9,022 nucleotides of DNA. Origin: Streptosporangiaceae bacterium. Lineage in GTDB: Bacteria; Actinomycetota; Actinomycetes; Streptosporangiales; Streptosporangiaceae. The stretch lies in contig JASIBM010000437.1 of the NCBI GenBank assembly GCA_030045175.1, positions 1 through 9,022 on the forward strand. The letters are read 5' to 3'. Within the stretch, counting starts at the first letter, position 1. Every line of letters begins with the position of its first letter. This document shows, in pieces, positions 1 through 7,546 of the stretch. Made by a program: the position numbers and the translations under genes. A model generated the notes under the pieces. It worked only from the letters and a program-made list of their open reading frames with translations. It did no database searches and had not been told where the DNA came from.

Positions 1-1
1 C

Positions 2-196
2 GCCGTGGACCGCAACATCTTGCGCATCGGCGCGTTCGAGCTGTTGTGGGGCACTCAGGTGCCCGAGGCGGTGGCGATCTCGGAGGCGGTGCTGCTGGCG
101 ACCGACCTGTCCACCGACGCCTCGCCCGGCTTCGTCAACGGCCTGCTGGCCAGGCTGCTTGAGATCAAGCCGACCCTGACCGGCGACACCTCCTGA
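2..196 (+). CDS. nusB: Transcription antitermination protein NusB, C-terminal part (5' end outside the window)
   Basis: This is the last 64 codons of a gene that begins before the window; the stop is TGA at 194-196. The visible protein reads VDRNILRIGAFELLW, then VPEAVAISEAVLLA and a DASPGFVNGLLARL segment. These match the C-terminal helices of NusB (family pattern D-x-x-I/V-L-R-x-x-x-Y/F-E-L, A-I-x-E-A-V/I and S-x-x-F-V-N-G-x-L). NusB is a small all-helical protein that, with NusE (ribosomal protein S10), binds boxA RNA and supports antitermination on rRNA operons. The N-terminal RNA-binding half is not visible. dinB follows 67 bp downstream on the same strand, so the two may be co-transcribed. 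The family call is firm. What lies upstream (often efp in actinomycetes) cannot be seen. Confidence 0.88.
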   Translation, partial: AVDRNILRIGAFELLWGTQVPEAVAISEAVLLATDLSTDASPGFVNGLLARLLEIKPTLTGDTS

Positions 197-263
197 CTGT
201 CGGTGGCCGGGGCTACAGTCATACCGGGAGCGGCATCGGCTGGGCGGGAAGATCGGCGAGGCA

Positions 264-1508
264 GTGAAGCAGACGGGCACGCCGGACGACACGGGCTGTC
301 CCATCCTGCACGTCGACATGGACGCCTTCTACGCGAGCGTCGAGATCAGGGACCGCCCCGAGGTCGCCGCGCGGCCCGTGATCGTGGCTCACACCGAGGG
401 CCGTGGCGTGGTCCTGTCCGCCAACTACGTGGCACGGGCGTTCGGCGTGCGCTCGGCGATGCCGGTGACGCGGGCGCGCAGGCTCTGCCCGCAGGCCGTC
501 TTCATCCCGCCCAGGCACGACCTGTACAGTGTGGTTTCCCGCGAGGTCATGGCCGTCTTCCGCACCGTCACCCCGGAGGTAGAGCCGCTCTCGCTCGATG
601 AGGCGTTCCTCGACGTATCCGGGGCAATCCGGCGGCTCGGCCGGCCGGCGGCGATCGGTGCGCACATCAGGCGGCAGGTGCGCGAGCAGCAGGGCATAAC
701 CTGCTCGGTCGGCGTCGCGCCGAGCAAGTTCGTGGCCAAGCTGGCCTCGGTGCACTGCAAGCCCGATGGCCTGCTCGTGATCCCGGCCGACCGGGTGCTT
801 GAGTTCTTGCACCCGCTGCCGGTCTCTGCGCTGTGGGGCGTCGGCGAGCGCACGGGCCAGGCGCTGGCCAGGCTTGGCCTGCGCACCGTGGCCGACCTGG
901 CGAACGCGCCGCCCGCGACGCTGGAACGAGAGCTTGGCCGGGCCGCGGGCGCGCACCTGATGGCGCTGGCGTGGGGCCGTGACGACCGCGCCGTGATACC
1001 CGAGGTACGCGAGAAGAGCGTCGGGGCCGAGGAGACCTTCGCCACCGACGTCGACGACCCCGACCTGATCCGCCGTGAGCTGCTGCGGCTGGCCGGGCGG
1101 ACCGCGCGCAGCCTGCGGTCGGCGGGATACGCGGCCAGAACGGTCTCGGTCAAGCTCAGGCGCGCCGACTTCCGCACGATCACCAGGTCGCGCACCCTGG
1201 CTGAGCCCACCGACGTGGCGCGGCGGATATACGCGACGGCGTGCGAGCTCTACGCGGCATCGGGCCTGGCCGCTGGCGTGCGGCTGCGGCTTGTCGGGGT
1301 GCGGGCGACCGGCCTGGTGCCCGCCTCGGGAGTCGGAACCCAGCTCGCGCTTGGCGAGCGCGCCGACACCTGGCGTGACGCCGAGGGCGCGATGGACGAG
1401 ATCGCGAGGAAGTTCGGGTCTGGAGCGGTCCGGCCGGGATCACTGGTGCCGCCGACCAGGGGCGACGGCCGCGACCGGGGCGTGCAGAATCGGCCCGCGA
1501 CCCAGTGA
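264..1508 (+). CDS. dinB: DNA polymerase IV (Y-family translesion polymerase)
   Basis: The product is a 414-residue Y-family polymerase, which copies past damaged bases without proofreading. Palm and fingers are at the N-terminus: HVDMDAFYASVE at 16-27 holds metal ligand D18 and the aromatic steric-gate position Y23, and SLDEAFLDVSG at 110-120 holds catalytic D112 and E113. SVGVAPSKFVAKLAS followed by KPDGL is the conserved palm signature. A helix-hairpin-helix thumb begins near LWGVG (190-194). The little finger follows, with the typical EKSVGAEETF opening and VSVKLRRADF. QLALGE at 360-365 resembles the E. coli Pol IV clamp-binding QLVLGL, but here it is followed by about 49 more residues ending in a basic tail. 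The GTG start at 264 has a close GGCGAGG and leaves a short leader before the conserved motif; the internal ATG at 318 would cut the motif off. No LexA-type palindrome was seen upstream, so SOS control is not evident. Confidence 0.96.
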   Translation: MKQTGTPDDTGCPILHVDMDAFYASVEIRDRPEVAARPVIVAHTEGRGVVLSANYVARAFGVRSAMPVTRARRLCPQAVFIPPRHDLYSVVSREVMAVFRTVTPEVEPLSLDEAFLDVSGAIRRLGRPAAIGAHIRRQVREQQGITCSVGVAPSKFVAKLASVHCKPDGLLVIPADRVLEFLHPLPVSALWGVGERTGQALARLGLRTVADLANAPPATLERELGRAAGAHLMALAWGRDDRAVIPEVREKSVGAEETFATDVDDPDLIRRELLRLAGRTARSLRSAGYAARTVSVKLRRADFRTITRSRTLAEPTDVARRIYATACELYAASGLAAGVRLRLVGVRATGLVPASGVGTQLALGERADTWRDAEGAMDEIARKFGSGAVRPGSLVPPTRGDGRDRGVQNRPATQ

Positions 1509-1617
1509 TGTCGGCTTGCATCCTTGCTGTCCCCTTCCACAGAACGCGTTGACCCTCGTATTCTGGGGAGAGCCAGGTCGTAGGCCGATCGGTACCGACC
1601 GGCCGGCGCGAGTCTTT

Positions 1618-1623
1618 GGGAGG
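1618..1623 (+). promoter_or_regulatory. Ribosome binding site fixing the DUF3040 start
   Basis: GGGAGG lies four bases before GTG 1628. It selects that GTG, giving the family N-terminus V-P-L-S-E-H-E-Q, over the in-frame TTG at 1616, which would itself overlap the SD. Confidence 0.75.
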
Positions 1624-1627
1624 CACC

Positions 1628-2077
1628 GTGCCGCTTTCCGAGCACGAGCAGCGCCAGCTTGATCAGATCGAGCAAGCGCTCTACGCCGAACACCCGCGGT
1701 TCGCTAGGGCGGTGCGAGCAGCCGATCCGCAGGTGCACTACCGACGCCGTGTCTTCTGGGCGGCGCTGGTGTTCGTCATCGGCCTTGCTCTGCTGCTCTA
1801 CGGCGTCGCCACCTCCTACATCTGGATCTCGGTCCTGGGCTTCGTCGTGATGCTGACGGCGTGCTACTGGGCGGCAAGCAGCTACCGGCGGATGACAGGC
1901 ATCGCCACTGGCCGGGTCGCGGTCTCGCCCAAGGAAGCCAAGCCGGGTCGCAAGGCGCGCCTGGACGGGGAGCCGCCACGGCGCGGCGAGAAACGTGGCG
2001 GCAGGCGCTCGGGCGGCGGGCTAGGCGAGCGGCTCGAGGAGCGCTGGCGCAGGCGTCAGGAAGGCCGCGGAAACTAA
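1628..2077 (+). CDS. DUF3040 small membrane protein
   Basis: The product is 149 residues starting (M)PLSEHEQRQLDQIEQALYAE, the hallmark N-terminus of the actinobacterial DUF3040 family. A short amphipathic helical region (4-30) is followed by a basic YRRR stop and two hydrophobic segments at about 42-62 and 66-85, then a positively charged tail rich in Arg and Gly (about 100-149). This suggests a two-helix membrane hairpin with both ends in the cytoplasm. DUF3040 has no assigned biochemical role; genes of this family are often found close to cell-wall and division clusters in actinomycetes. The gene is 119 bp after dinB. TTGACC at 1549-1554 could be a -35 element, but no convincing -10 follows, so read-through from dinB is as likely. 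It converges on the transglutaminase gene, with 63 bp between the stop codons. Confidence 0.88.
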   Translation: MPLSEHEQRQLDQIEQALYAEHPRFARAVRAADPQVHYRRRVFWAALVFVIGLALLLYGVATSYIWISVLGFVVMLTACYWAASSYRRMTGIATGRVAVSPKEAKPGRKARLDGEPPRRGEKRGGRRSGGGLGERLEERWRRRQEGRGN

Positions 2078-2123
2078 CCGGGATCAGCGCGCCTTACCCA
2101 TATCTCCCTTACGCGTACCCGTC

Positions 2124-2156
2124 GGGCGGTGGCTCGCCGGCTACTGGGCGGTGGCT
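2124..2156. repeat. Short direct repeat between and into the convergent gene ends
   Basis: The 11-mer GGGCGGTGGCT occurs at 2124-2134 and again at 2146-2156, 22 bp apart. The second copy lies in the final codons of the transglutaminase gene. The 63-bp gap between the convergent stops (2078-2140) shows no strong terminator hairpin. Confidence 0.5.
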
Positions 2157-4666
2157 TCCTCGCGCGTAGCCGGAGCCCAGCCCGTGAACGAGCCAAGGCT
2201 GTGGGCGACAGCCGTCCGGGCCGGGCCAAGCACCGAGGCAGGGAGCAGGCGCGCCCGCCACCGCGCCCGCCAGCGCGCGCTGCTCGCCAGCGAGCGCCGC
2301 ACCAGGGCGACATCGCCACGGACAGACTCCGCCGAAGCGGGAGCCTGCGCGTAATATGCGCGCTCCACCACTGTCGTGATCCGGCCGACGGCCTGCTGCG
2401 CCGCCTCGTCGCCCTCCACGGCGGAGCGAACCCTCCGGGCGACCGCCCTGGGCGAGTCACTCTCGCGGCACGGCATACCCAAATCGACCAGGTCGGCGCG
2501 CACCTCGCGCCACGCTGCCCGGGCGAGCTCCAGGTCGCTTACCGCGGTGCGCCAGCGTCGGCGGCGGATCACGATCCGCGCCGTGCCTGGCACAGCGGTC
2601 CCGACCAGTAGCGCAGCCGCGAGCGCGATGACGGCGGCCAGCAGCGGATTGCCGCGCTTGCGGGCCGAAGCTACCGCGAAGTCGCGGCCCGGCACACCCT
2701 GATCCGCGTCTTCGTGCCGGAGCTTGTCCAGTATGCCGGGTGAGACATGCTTCGAATGGGAAGGGGCCGGTCCGCCGCCATGCTTGCCTGGCGAGGTTGG
2801 CTTGCTCGCGACGTCCTTCGTGACGTACGGCGGCTCGACCGCCGTGCCCTGGCCGAGGCTGCCGCCGGGCGTCGGCTCGAACCGCAGCCAGCCCGCGCCC
2901 ACGATGTACAGTTCAGGCCACGCGTGCGCGTCGGCGGTGGTGACCACCCACCGGCCGTCGCGGAAGCTGCCCCCGGTGTAGCCGATGGCAACCCTGGACG
3001 GGATCCCGAGTAGCCGGGCGAGCACGGCCATCGCGAACGCGAACTGCTGGCAGTAGCCCTGCGGGTCGGTCGTGAGGAAGTCCAGCAGGCCCTGCGGGCT
3101 GTCTGGGATGGTGGACTGCAACGTGTAGGTGAACTTGCCCGAGTGGAACCAGCGCTCGAGCGCCACGGCCTTGTCGAAGGCGGTGCGCTTGCCCGCGGTG
3201 ACCCGCCGCGCGATGGCGGCCAGCTCGCGTTCCACCGGGGAGCTGGAATTCAGGTAAGTCAGATAAGGCGACAGCGCCTGAGGCACCCGCTGCGTCGTCT
3301 TGAGCATGTCCGGCGTCGGCTCCGCCTGGCCGCTGGTCACCGTGTAGTTCCTGATTTGCTGGCCAGACTGGTTCGCGAAGATCATCAGCGTGTCGTACGA
3401 CTCCCACCAGGTTCCGTTCGCCGTGAGCCGCTCCGGCCAGTAGGGCACCGGCAGGAACTGTAGCTGCGAGGAGTAGCCGCCGGTGGCGTCGAGCGAGACC
3501 TTCAGCGTTGTCCTCGTCCGCGGCATGGAGCTGGTCACGCCGGGTGGCGGCAGTAGCGGCTGGGCCGTCACCGCGGTTCGCTGGCCGGGAGTGACGACCT
3601 CCCAATCGCCCTGCGCCTGGTCGTAGTTGAGCACGTAGACCTGAAGGTACTGGCCTTGGCTGGCCGAGCTTGACCCGTAGGTGAGCACGGTCCGCGGCCT
3701 GGTCTCGTTGAGCATGCCGTGCAGCTGGACCACCGGGTTGAGCAACAGCACCCCGCCGCCGGAGCCATGCCCCGAGGACGAGGACGCGAACAGCCGGTGC
3801 AGGTTCAAGGTGGGCAGCAGGACCGGTGCGACGACGGCGGCGCAGAGCGCGGCGACGCCGATCCGGCGCCCCGTGGCGGCGAGCGCGGCCACGTCTGCGC
3901 CGCCGAGCTGCTCGCTCGCGCCCGGCCGGTGCCACACCGAGATCACCCGGCCCCAGCTGCGGAGCCTGGTCCTGCCGTCCGACGCGAGCAGGCCGAGGTA
4001 GCCGACCGCGGCGGCGAGGAACGCCATGATGCCCCACAGGCCGTGCACGTGGGCGGCGGTCGCGAGCGGCGCCAGGTAGATCACGAGCAGCGGCAGGCCG
4101 GCGATGGCCGGCCGATGCAGCCGGACGGCCAGGAAGTCGATGACGATCGCGGCCAGGCCGATGCTGCCGGCCGCGAGCACGATCACGCCCGCCGTCTCGG
4201 TCACCGGCGGGGAGTTCTTGGCCTGCGCCATCCCGTTGCTGGCCAGCACGAGCAGGTGGTGCAGCGACGCCTTGGTTGGCACGATCAGGCCGAGTGACCG
4301 CGAGCTCGCCCACAGCGCGTTCAGGTACAGCAGCAGCGCGGCCAGGTAAGTGGTCAGCCCAGCGACCGCGCGCAACGCCCGCCAGCTGGTGGCGCTCGCC
4401 GCGCAGCAGATCGCGATCGCCGCCCCGCCGACCTTCAGCGCAACGGCGCTGGCCGCGAACATCGGGATCGTGGCGAGCACCGCGAGCGCGGTCGCGCCGC
4501 AGGCTGCTGGCACCGGAGCTAGCCTGGTCAGCAGGCCAGCCAGGGCGACGGCGGTCACCGCCCCGATCGCCGCGATCAGCCATGCGACGCCGTGGATCAG
4601 GAAGAACTCAGAAGCGCACGCGAGGATCACCGCGATCGCCGCCGCGGCGGTGAGTCGTTGATTCAT
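2141..4666 (-). CDS. TgpA-like membrane transglutaminase-domain protein (third gene of moxR operon)
   Basis: The product is 841 residues with the layout of the TgpA group. About eight or nine hydrophobic helices fill the first ~290 residues. A large segment (about 295-668), predicted outside the membrane, carries a transglutaminase/papain-like core. One more membrane helix follows at about 670-692, and the C-terminal domain is Arg-rich, helical and probably cytoplasmic. The core shows catalytic Cys539 in GYCQQFAFAMAVLARLLGIP, His581 in DAHAWPELY and Glu597 in RFEPTPG. The Cys-His and His-acid spacings (42 and 16) match the family, but the third residue is Glu where characterised members use Asp. 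The start ATG shares its A with the TGA stop of the DUF58 gene, so translation is probably coupled. The target is unknown; a role in cross-linking or maturing envelope proteins is inferred. Confidence 0.9.
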   Translation of the reverse strand: MNQRLTAAAAIAVILACASEFFLIHGVAWLIAAIGAVTAVALAGLLTRLAPVPAACGATALAVLATIPMFAASAVALKVGGAAIAICCAASATSWRALRAVAGLTTYLAALLLYLNALWASSRSLGLIVPTKASLHHLLVLASNGMAQAKNSPPVTETAGVIVLAAGSIGLAAIVIDFLAVRLHRPAIAGLPLLVIYLAPLATAAHVHGLWGIMAFLAAAVGYLGLLASDGRTRLRSWGRVISVWHRPGASEQLGGADVAALAATGRRIGVAALCAAVVAPVLLPTLNLHRLFASSSSGHGSGGGVLLLNPVVQLHGMLNETRPRTVLTYGSSSASQGQYLQVYVLNYDQAQGDWEVVTPGQRTAVTAQPLLPPPGVTSSMPRTRTTLKVSLDATGGYSSQLQFLPVPYWPERLTANGTWWESYDTLMIFANQSGQQIRNYTVTSGQAEPTPDMLKTTQRVPQALSPYLTYLNSSSPVERELAAIARRVTAGKRTAFDKAVALERWFHSGKFTYTLQSTIPDSPQGLLDFLTTDPQGYCQQFAFAMAVLARLLGIPSRVAIGYTGGSFRDGRWVVTTADAHAWPELYIVGAGWLRFEPTPGGSLGQGTAVEPPYVTKDVASKPTSPGKHGGGPAPSHSKHVSPGILDKLRHEDADQGVPGRDFAVASARKRGNPLLAAVIALAAALLVGTAVPGTARIVIRRRRWRTAVSDLELARAAWREVRADLVDLGMPCRESDSPRAVARRVRSAVEGDEAAQQAVGRITTVVERAYYAQAPASAESVRGDVALVRRSLASSARWRARWRARLLPASVLGPARTAVAHSLGSFTGWAPATREEATAQ

Positions 4667-6027
4667 CAGCCCACAACCTCACGATCTCGCTGACTGGGTA
4701 GGGGGGCCAGGCTGCCAGCGCGGGGCAGGAGCTGCCAGGCGGCGCTCAGCGGGGTGGTGGCGTTTACGGTGACCACCCGCCATCCGCCCGAGCGCAGCAC
4801 TACCTCGGCCGCCGCCGTCTCGGCCTGGTCGGCGTCCCCGGCCAGCCCGTCCTGGGCTGGGCCCGGCTGAGCGGCCGGGCCAGCCTGGGAGTCCCCGGGT
4901 GGCTGCCGGTCGGCGGCGTGACCGCCACCCGCCTGGGTGGCCCATGTCGAGACGGAGAGCAGCATGGCTATCCCCTGCCGTCCGTCCTTGCGGGTAGCGG
5001 CGAGTTCCCTGGCGGTCTGAGCCGACAGGTTGCCGGCGATCAGCACGATCAGGCCGCACTCGATCGTGCTGAGCGCGGTGATGGCGCGCGCGAAGTCCCT
5101 GTTGTTCGACGTCTGGACCACGGCTAGCGCATCGAGCAGCACGTCCTCGAACATCGCGGAGCCGGCCATCGGGCCGGCGTCGGTGAGCAGCTGGCCGTCG
5201 AGCCCGGCCTGGGCGAGATGGACGCCGATCGACGCGGCGGCGCTCACCGCGAGCTCGAACGAAGAACTCGGGCCGGTCCCGGCGTGCGCCCGGCGCCTGG
5301 TGTCGAGTATGATCACGGCCCGGTCCTGCCAGCGCTGCTCCTCCCTGCGCACCATCAGCTCGCCGTACCGTGCCGTGGAGCGCCAGTGCACCCGGCGCAG
5401 CTCATCGCCGGTGCGGTAGGCGCGCGGGATCACGTCGTCGTCGCCCGCGGACGCGGTCATCCTCGTCTTGCCGTCGCCCTCGCTCGACCAGCTCCCCGTG
5501 GTCGAAGTGGTGAAAAGCGGCACTACCTTCGGCGTCACCGTTAGCGTGCTCTGGGCGGAGAAATCCGCGCTGAGCTCGACCAGGCCGAAAACGTCGGCGA
5601 TCCTGATCCGCAGCGGGCCGATGACGAACTTGCCGCGCAGGTCGGACCGGAGCTGGTAGCTGACCTCCCTGGAGCCGCCCCGCTCGATGCCGTTCAGCAC
5701 GTATCTCGGCCGGGCGCCGAGCGAATACGGGATGGTCTCCTCGGCGAGCAGCAGCCCGGTGGAGATGCGGCTGACGTTCTCGAGCAGCAGCGAGGCCCTG
5801 GCAGGCTGCCCGGGGCCGACCCGCTGGGGGATGATCTGTCGCCGGCAGCGCAGCTGATACCTGGTGCGGCGGGCGACAAGCACGGAGAACAAGGGGAGGC
5901 AGACCAGCATGACCCCCACGCTGATCATCGCGTCGCTGCCGAGCGCAAGCCCGGTAACCACGCCCACCACGCCGGCGGCGAGGAACGACGCGCCCCTGAC
6001 CGTGAACCAGGCGAGTACCGACCGCAT
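4666..6027 (-). CDS. DUF58 protein (vWA-like), second gene of moxR operon
   Basis: The product is 453 residues. Two hydrophobic segments near the N-terminus (about 11-30 and 33-51) anchor it. A middle beta-rich part ends in the DUF58 signature TGDELRRVHWRSTARYGELM (His214, Trp215), followed by RREEQRWQDRAVIILDTRR, which opens a von Willebrand A-like fold. DUF58 proteins are regularly encoded beside MoxR ATPases and are thought to be their partners or clients; the biochemical role is not established. Residues of about 361-409 form a Gly/Ala/Pro/Gln/Asp-rich, probably disordered insert before the last strand VVLRSGGWRVVTV. The ATG at 6027 is supported by GAAAGAGG at 6033-6040, five bases upstream. 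It follows moxR by 68 bp and overlaps the transglutaminase gene by one base. Confidence 0.92.
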   Translation of the reverse strand: MRSVLAWFTVRGASFLAAGVVGVVTGLALGSDAMISVGVMLVCLPLFSVLVARRTRYQLRCRRQIIPQRVGPGQPARASLLLENVSRISTGLLLAEETIPYSLGARPRYVLNGIERGGSREVSYQLRSDLRGKFVIGPLRIRIADVFGLVELSADFSAQSTLTVTPKVVPLFTTSTTGSWSSEGDGKTRMTASAGDDDVIPRAYRTGDELRRVHWRSTARYGELMVRREEQRWQDRAVIILDTRRRAHAGTGPSSSFELAVSAAASIGVHLAQAGLDGQLLTDAGPMAGSAMFEDVLLDALAVVQTSNNRDFARAITALSTIECGLIVLIAGNLSAQTARELAATRKDGRQGIAMLLSVSTWATQAGGGHAADRQPPGDSQAGPAAQPGPAQDGLAGDADQAETAAAEVVLRSGGWRVVTVNATTPLSAAWQLLPRAGSLAPLPSQRDREVVG

Positions 6028-6032
6028 AACCG

Positions 6033-6040
6033 CCTCTTTC
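6033..6040 (-). promoter_or_regulatory. Ribosome binding site of the DUF58 gene
   Basis: GAAAGAGG on the minus strand lies five bases before ATG 6027 and fixes that start. Confidence 0.65.
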
Positions 6041-6072
6041 CCGCTGGTGCACTGCCAATGTATGTGCCGGGT

Positions 6073-6082
6073 CGGTTAACCG
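6073..6082. repeat. Perfect 10-bp palindrome between moxR and DUF58 genes
   Basis: CGGTTAACCG lies in the 68-bp gap of the operon. On the minus strand its half GGCGGTTA recurs immediately before and into the DUF58 start codon (6026-6033). It could be a protein-binding site; nothing more supports that. Confidence 0.4.
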
Positions 6083-6095
6083 CCATTAGCCGTCG

Positions 6096-7067
6096 CTACC
6101 TGCTTGGCAAGGGGACCCGCCCGACGATTCTGGCGAGCACCTGCTCAGGTAGCTCGCGGCCGACGACCGCCTCTGCGGTCGGGAGTAGCCGGTGCGCGAG
6201 GACGGGGCCTGACAGCAACTGCACGTCATCAGGGATCACGAAGTCCCTGTCCTCGAGCGCCGCGTAGGCCCGGCTGGCGCGGAGCAAGTGCAGCGCCGCC
6301 CTGGGCGAGGCGCCCAGCCGCAGCGCCGACGCCGTTCTCGTCGCGCCGACCAGGTCGATGATGTACTTGCGCACCTGGGGCGCGACGTGCACGTTGCGCA
6401 CCGCCGCGATCAGCGCCCGCACGTCTTTCGCGTGCGCCGCCGGCTGGAGGTCATCAAGGGGCGAGCTCGATCCGTGTGAGTCGAGCATTTCAAGCTCGGC
6501 GCTGGTGTCCGGGTACCCGATCGAGAGCCTGGCGGTGAACCGGTCGCGCTGAGCCTCGGGCAGCGGGTAAGTGCCTTCCATCTCGACCGGGTTCTGCGTC
6601 GCGATCACCATGAACGGCGGCTCAAGCGGATAGGTGGCGCCATCCACCGTGACCTGCCGTTCCTCCATGGCTTCAAGGAGCGCGGACTGGGTCTTGGGCG
6701 AGGCGCGATTGATCTCGTCGCCGAGCACGAGGTTGGCGAAGATCGGCCCTGGCTTGAACTCGAACTCGCGCAGTTCCTGGTTAAAGGCGCTTACCCCGGT
6801 GATGTCGCTGGGAAGCAGGTCGGGCGTGAACTGGATGCGCCGCACCGAGCAGTCGATCGACCTGGCCAGCGCCTTCGCGAGCAACGTCTTGCCTACGCCG
6901 GGGACGTCCTCGATCAGCGCGTGCCCCTCCGCCAGCAAGACGGTAAGCGCCAGCCGGACCGTCTCTGGCTTGCCGACCACGACCGAGTTGATCGCGTCGC
7001 TGATCTTGTGCGCGATGGCGATCAACTCGTCAAGCGAGAGTTCCGCCTGCCCGGCTTCAGCTGACAC
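6096..7067 (-). CDS. moxR: MoxR-family AAA+ ATPase, first gene of the operon
   Basis: The product is 323 residues, the normal length for MoxR ATPases. Walker A is EDVPGVGKT (53-61, Lys60 and Thr61). Walker B is LVLGDEINRA (113-122, Asp117 and Glu118). Sensor 1 is ATQNP (156-160), followed by the MoxR signature EGTYPLPEAQRDRF (164-177) with the arginine-finger region. GASPRAALHLLRAS near the C-terminus is the sensor 2 helix of the lid. MoxR proteins act as ATP-driven chaperones that help assemble or activate partner proteins. The neighbouring DUF58 and transglutaminase genes are the likely partners here. The start is GTG at 7067, fixed by a perfect AAGGAGG four bases upstream. It diverges from mraZ across about 750 bp. 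No convincing promoter could be picked out on the minus strand. Confidence 0.95.
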   Translation of the reverse strand: MSAEAGQAELSLDELIAIAHKISDAINSVVVGKPETVRLALTVLLAEGHALIEDVPGVGKTLLAKALARSIDCSVRRIQFTPDLLPSDITGVSAFNQELREFEFKPGPIFANLVLGDEINRASPKTQSALLEAMEERQVTVDGATYPLEPPFMVIATQNPVEMEGTYPLPEAQRDRFTARLSIGYPDTSAELEMLDSHGSSSPLDDLQPAAHAKDVRALIAAVRNVHVAPQVRKYIIDLVGATRTASALRLGASPRAALHLLRASRAYAALEDRDFVIPDDVQLLSGPVLAHRLLPTAEAVVGRELPEQVLARIVGRVPLPSR

Positions 7068-7071
7068 TCGT

Positions 7072-7078
7072 CCTCCTT
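7072..7078 (-). promoter_or_regulatory. Ribosome binding site of moxR
   Basis: A perfect AAGGAGG on the minus strand lies four bases before GTG 7067. It is the strongest SD in the window and decides the GTG start. Confidence 0.85.
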
Positions 7079-7546
7079 GCTCGTGCCGCAGGTCTGCCGC
7101 GGCCGCTGATGTTCGTACTAAGAGTGTCGCCGATGGCGAGCAGCCCTTACCGGTCGGAACCCTGGTCCAGATTGACAGTACGTGCAGCTACGCCTCGATG
7201 TAACAACGGAATGGCAATCACTGCATAACTAGGCGGCCCAGCCGCCCGTCCTGGCCACTCCCCGCGGGCTGTCCCGCCGGCCGGAGCTCCCTTCCCTCGC
7301 TTCCTGGGCACTCCCAGGGCGCAGACCTGCCCTGCCCAGCCCGCCCACGTCGCGCGCGCTGGCTGGCTCGTCGGGTAGCAGCACCGGCGCTTCCTGAGCC
7401 AAGGCGCGAGCCAGGGCGAGCCGTTGAGCCTATCCGCCTGACATCGTGCCAACTGGCAGGAATCTGGCGGCCGGGGCGGCTACTAGAACCCCAGCACCTC
7501 GACGAGCTTGCCCGAGGCCGCGAGCGGGTCGCCCGCTCCTAGGTCC
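7079..7546. other. Gene-free divergent spacer between moxR and the 43-bp repeats
   Basis: No ORF here has a recognisable product or an SD. Two short perfect inverted repeats are visible: GGCGGC/GCCGCC at 7232-7246 (three-base loop) and CCTGGG/CCCAGG at 7303-7318 (four-base loop). Neither has a T-run, so neither can be called a terminator with confidence. TTGACA at 7172-7177 (plus strand) has no -10 at the right distance. The minus-strand reading at 7483-7540 gives a protein-like end, GDPLAASGKLVEVLGF then TAG. It runs out of the 43-bp repeats and may be a chance reading or the remnant of a gene end. Confidence 0.5.

Noticed and set aside
2913..4583. Long second minus-strand ORF inside the transglutaminase gene
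   Set aside because: It is a shadow frame, Arg/Gly/Ala-rich without motifs, while the other frame holds the full transglutaminase architecture.
7172..7177. Perfect -35 hexamer TTGACA on the plus strand
   Set aside because: No TAnnnT at 16-19 bp downstream and no gene follows for more than 600 bp.
7204..7440. Possible RNase P RNA or other structured RNA in the mraZ upstream spacer
   Set aside because: The conserved RNase P core motifs (such as GAGGAAAGTCC) are absent on both strands, and no tRNA-like fold was found.
7147..7452. Minus-strand ORF in the moxR-mraZ spacer
   Set aside because: No family resemblance and no clear SD; the composition looks like non-coding GC-rich DNA.
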